A stretch of DNA of 32,128 nt from Lojkania enalia (Eukaryota > Ascomycota > Dothideomycetes > Pleosporales). The translations under genes and the position numbers were made by a program. The stretch covers positions 53,843-85,970 of the forward strand of contig ML986600.1 in assembly GCA_010094045.1 (NCBI GenBank), read 5' to 3'. Position 1 is the first letter of the stretch; each line of letters starts with the position of its first letter. Positions 31,146 through 32,128 of the stretch are shown here, in pieces. The notes beneath the pieces were generated by a model. That model was not told the DNA's origin, did not search any database, and worked only from the letters and a program-made list of their open reading frames with translations.

Positions 31146-31754
31146 ATTCGAGCTATTTATAAAGCAATCGATCGATCGCCACAGCGCTATAAGCGTTTTA
31201 TTGCTTTACAGGGCTCCCTACCACCTAAGCACCGGCTGTCTGTAATAAGAGATGTCCCAACTCAATAGAATTCGACATTTAATATATATAACCGAGCAGT
31301 AGGCCTTAAGTAATATATTAACGACTAGCTTTAACATGAAATTAACTTAAAGATCCCTACTCGGAGATCTGGTAACAATAAGGACGCCGAGGTAGATTTC
31401 TATGATCTCTAGCGACTTCGACTATCTGCTACTAAATAGCACTACTTAATACTAATTGTAGACCTGCTCGGTAATTTTAAAAAGGCAACTGAAGCGCTTA
31501 GCGAGAATATAAAGCTTCAGATCTAGTATATTTGGCAAATGTATAATAGGCTCTTCAATTTCCTGGATAATATAAATAGGGATCTAGCTGAAGATGCAGA
31601 GAGTAACTCAGATTAGCCAACAGTAGTAAGAGCTGTAGTAGAGAAGGGTCGATCTAAATTGAGTAAATACTACTTAAAAACAGACGCAAAGTGTGGTTAC
31701 TTATTTAACTATACAACGATCTTGGATCTATCCTAGAAGCTTATAGCATATAAG

Positions 31755-31804
31755 GTACTTTTATTACAGCTATTTATCACATTAGCTTCTAACTATAACT
31801 ATAG
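31755..31804 (+). other. Second intron of the hAT transposase gene (50 nt)
   Basis: GTACTT donor, CTTTTATTACAG and ATTTATCACA inside, TTCTAACTATAACTATAG branch and acceptor. The frame is kept (IAYK to DET.DP). Confidence 0.85.
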
Positions 31805-32017
31805 GACGAGACTTAGGACCCTTAGTATAGGGAAACCTATCGCCAACAATTCCTTGAATATCTTAATCGCTATGATAAGGATATACCAGGCTATGTCTCA
31901 TCTATAACACCCCGACCTCGACGGGTATAAAGTAATAAGTGGTTTTGTAAACCATCTCTACAACGTTCATCCTCAAGCAGCTCCTTAAGTTTCCTAGGCC
32001 AGGATCTAAGTAACGTA

Positions 32018-32047
32018 GGAGAGGGAGAGGGAGAGGGAGAGGGAGAG
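32018..32047 (+). repeat. GAGAGG microsatellite inside the hAT coding frame
   Basis: About five GGAGAG units in frame, encoding an EGEGEGEGE linker before an EEEEKG stretch. The antisense strand is open here only because of this repeat. Confidence 0.85.
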
Positions 32048-32128
32048 TCAGAGGAAGAAGAGAAAGGACCAACTTATCGAGAAGGAGAAAGCTATCTAAG
32101 TACACCTCCTATTCGAGGTTGTAACTTT

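Larger units (their letters stand above)
30027..32128 (+). pseudogene. hAT-family transposase, 5' and central part, runs off the window
   Basis: The first ATG of the frame is at 30,027 (MYPRIGDEED). A BED-type zinc finger follows at ~30,190-30,305: FREAAQFLDGY, a YYYYS run where C-x2-C is expected, and KYLTNHLRS with the His. The RNase H-like core has IKNHLSFLAVKGYYI near 30,650, WEFCERLLDFIPIRGSYT, LLAATYDNAANNSIL near 30,825, and IPYLTYIINLIVQEI near 30,930. After a frame-keeping intron come LSVIRDVPTQ.NSTFN near 31,240, LRLSATK, EALSENIK and KYYLKTDAKCGYLFNYTTIL near 31,680. After a second intron, a Glu/Gly repeat and the YLSTPPIRG block lead towards the C-terminal dimerisation region, which lies beyond the window. 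RIP stops are fewer than on the left. Not functional as it stands. Confidence 0.88.

Noticed and set aside
31902..32105. Open 67-codon minus-strand frame
   Set aside because: It is the antisense of the GAGAGG repeat in the hAT frame, and its Leu/Pro run follows from that repeat.
1..32128. tRNA, rRNA or intact host genes
   Set aside because: No cloverleaf with conserved GTTCRA-type arm, no rRNA-like block and no unbroken conserved coding sequence was seen on either strand.

Overview
The window looks like transposon-filled, AT-rich DNA from a filamentous ascomycete (Pezizomycotina). Roughly the first 26.7 kb is almost stripped of CpA/TpG and saturated with TpA. The reading frames in it are readable but broken, mostly by TAA/TAG. 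In conserved motifs, C codons appear as TAY (Tyr), D as AAY (Asn) and W/Q as stops. That is the footprint of repeat-induced point mutation (RIP). Short introns with GTAAGT donors and TACTAAT-type branch sites also indicate a filamentous fungus. I found no intact gene, no tRNA or rRNA and no prokaryotic feature. All coding calls are pseudogenes or decayed transposon genes.

Layout. (1) 1-~1480: 3' end of a Ty3/Gypsy chromovirus (integrase, chromodomain, tandem repeats, polypurine tract, LTR), plus strand. (2) ~1500-20,750, minus strand: a very large Gypsy element (called G2 here), with an extended N-terminal frame, Gag, protease/RT/RNase H/integrase and chromodomain, followed by a ~900-codon unidentified frame. 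(3) 10,837-18,312: a complete LTR retrotransposon (G3) nested inside G2, with two 540-bp LTRs and an ATAGT target duplication. Removing it on paper restores the G2 reading frame. G3 carries an antisense frame between pol and its 3' LTR. (4) 20,862-22,733: a complete Fot1/pogo (Tc1/mariner) element with long TIRs and TA target sites. (5) ~22,960-24,757 and ~28,270-30,110: two inverted copies of one unit. The left copy is heavily mutated and truncated; the right copy is lightly mutated. The unit holds an unidentified four-exon gene (375 codons in the right copy) and the start of a hAT transposase gene that runs off the right edge. (6) Between these inverted copies lie an orphan gag remnant, a G-rich minisatellite, an AT microsatellite and a three-exon histone H3-like pseudogene with CenH3-like features.

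The most unusual points are three. First, the H3/CenH3-like gene has 148 codons and three exons whose lengths sum to a whole number of codons. Second, a TTATYACAG-type motif, often doubled, recurs in nearly every intron of three unrelated genes, which suggests introner-like intron spread or a shared intronic signal. Third, G2 is unusually large, with long unidentified frames on both sides of a normal Gypsy gag-pol. RIP intensity drops sharply near 26.7-27 kb, and the two inverted copies record this drop directly.
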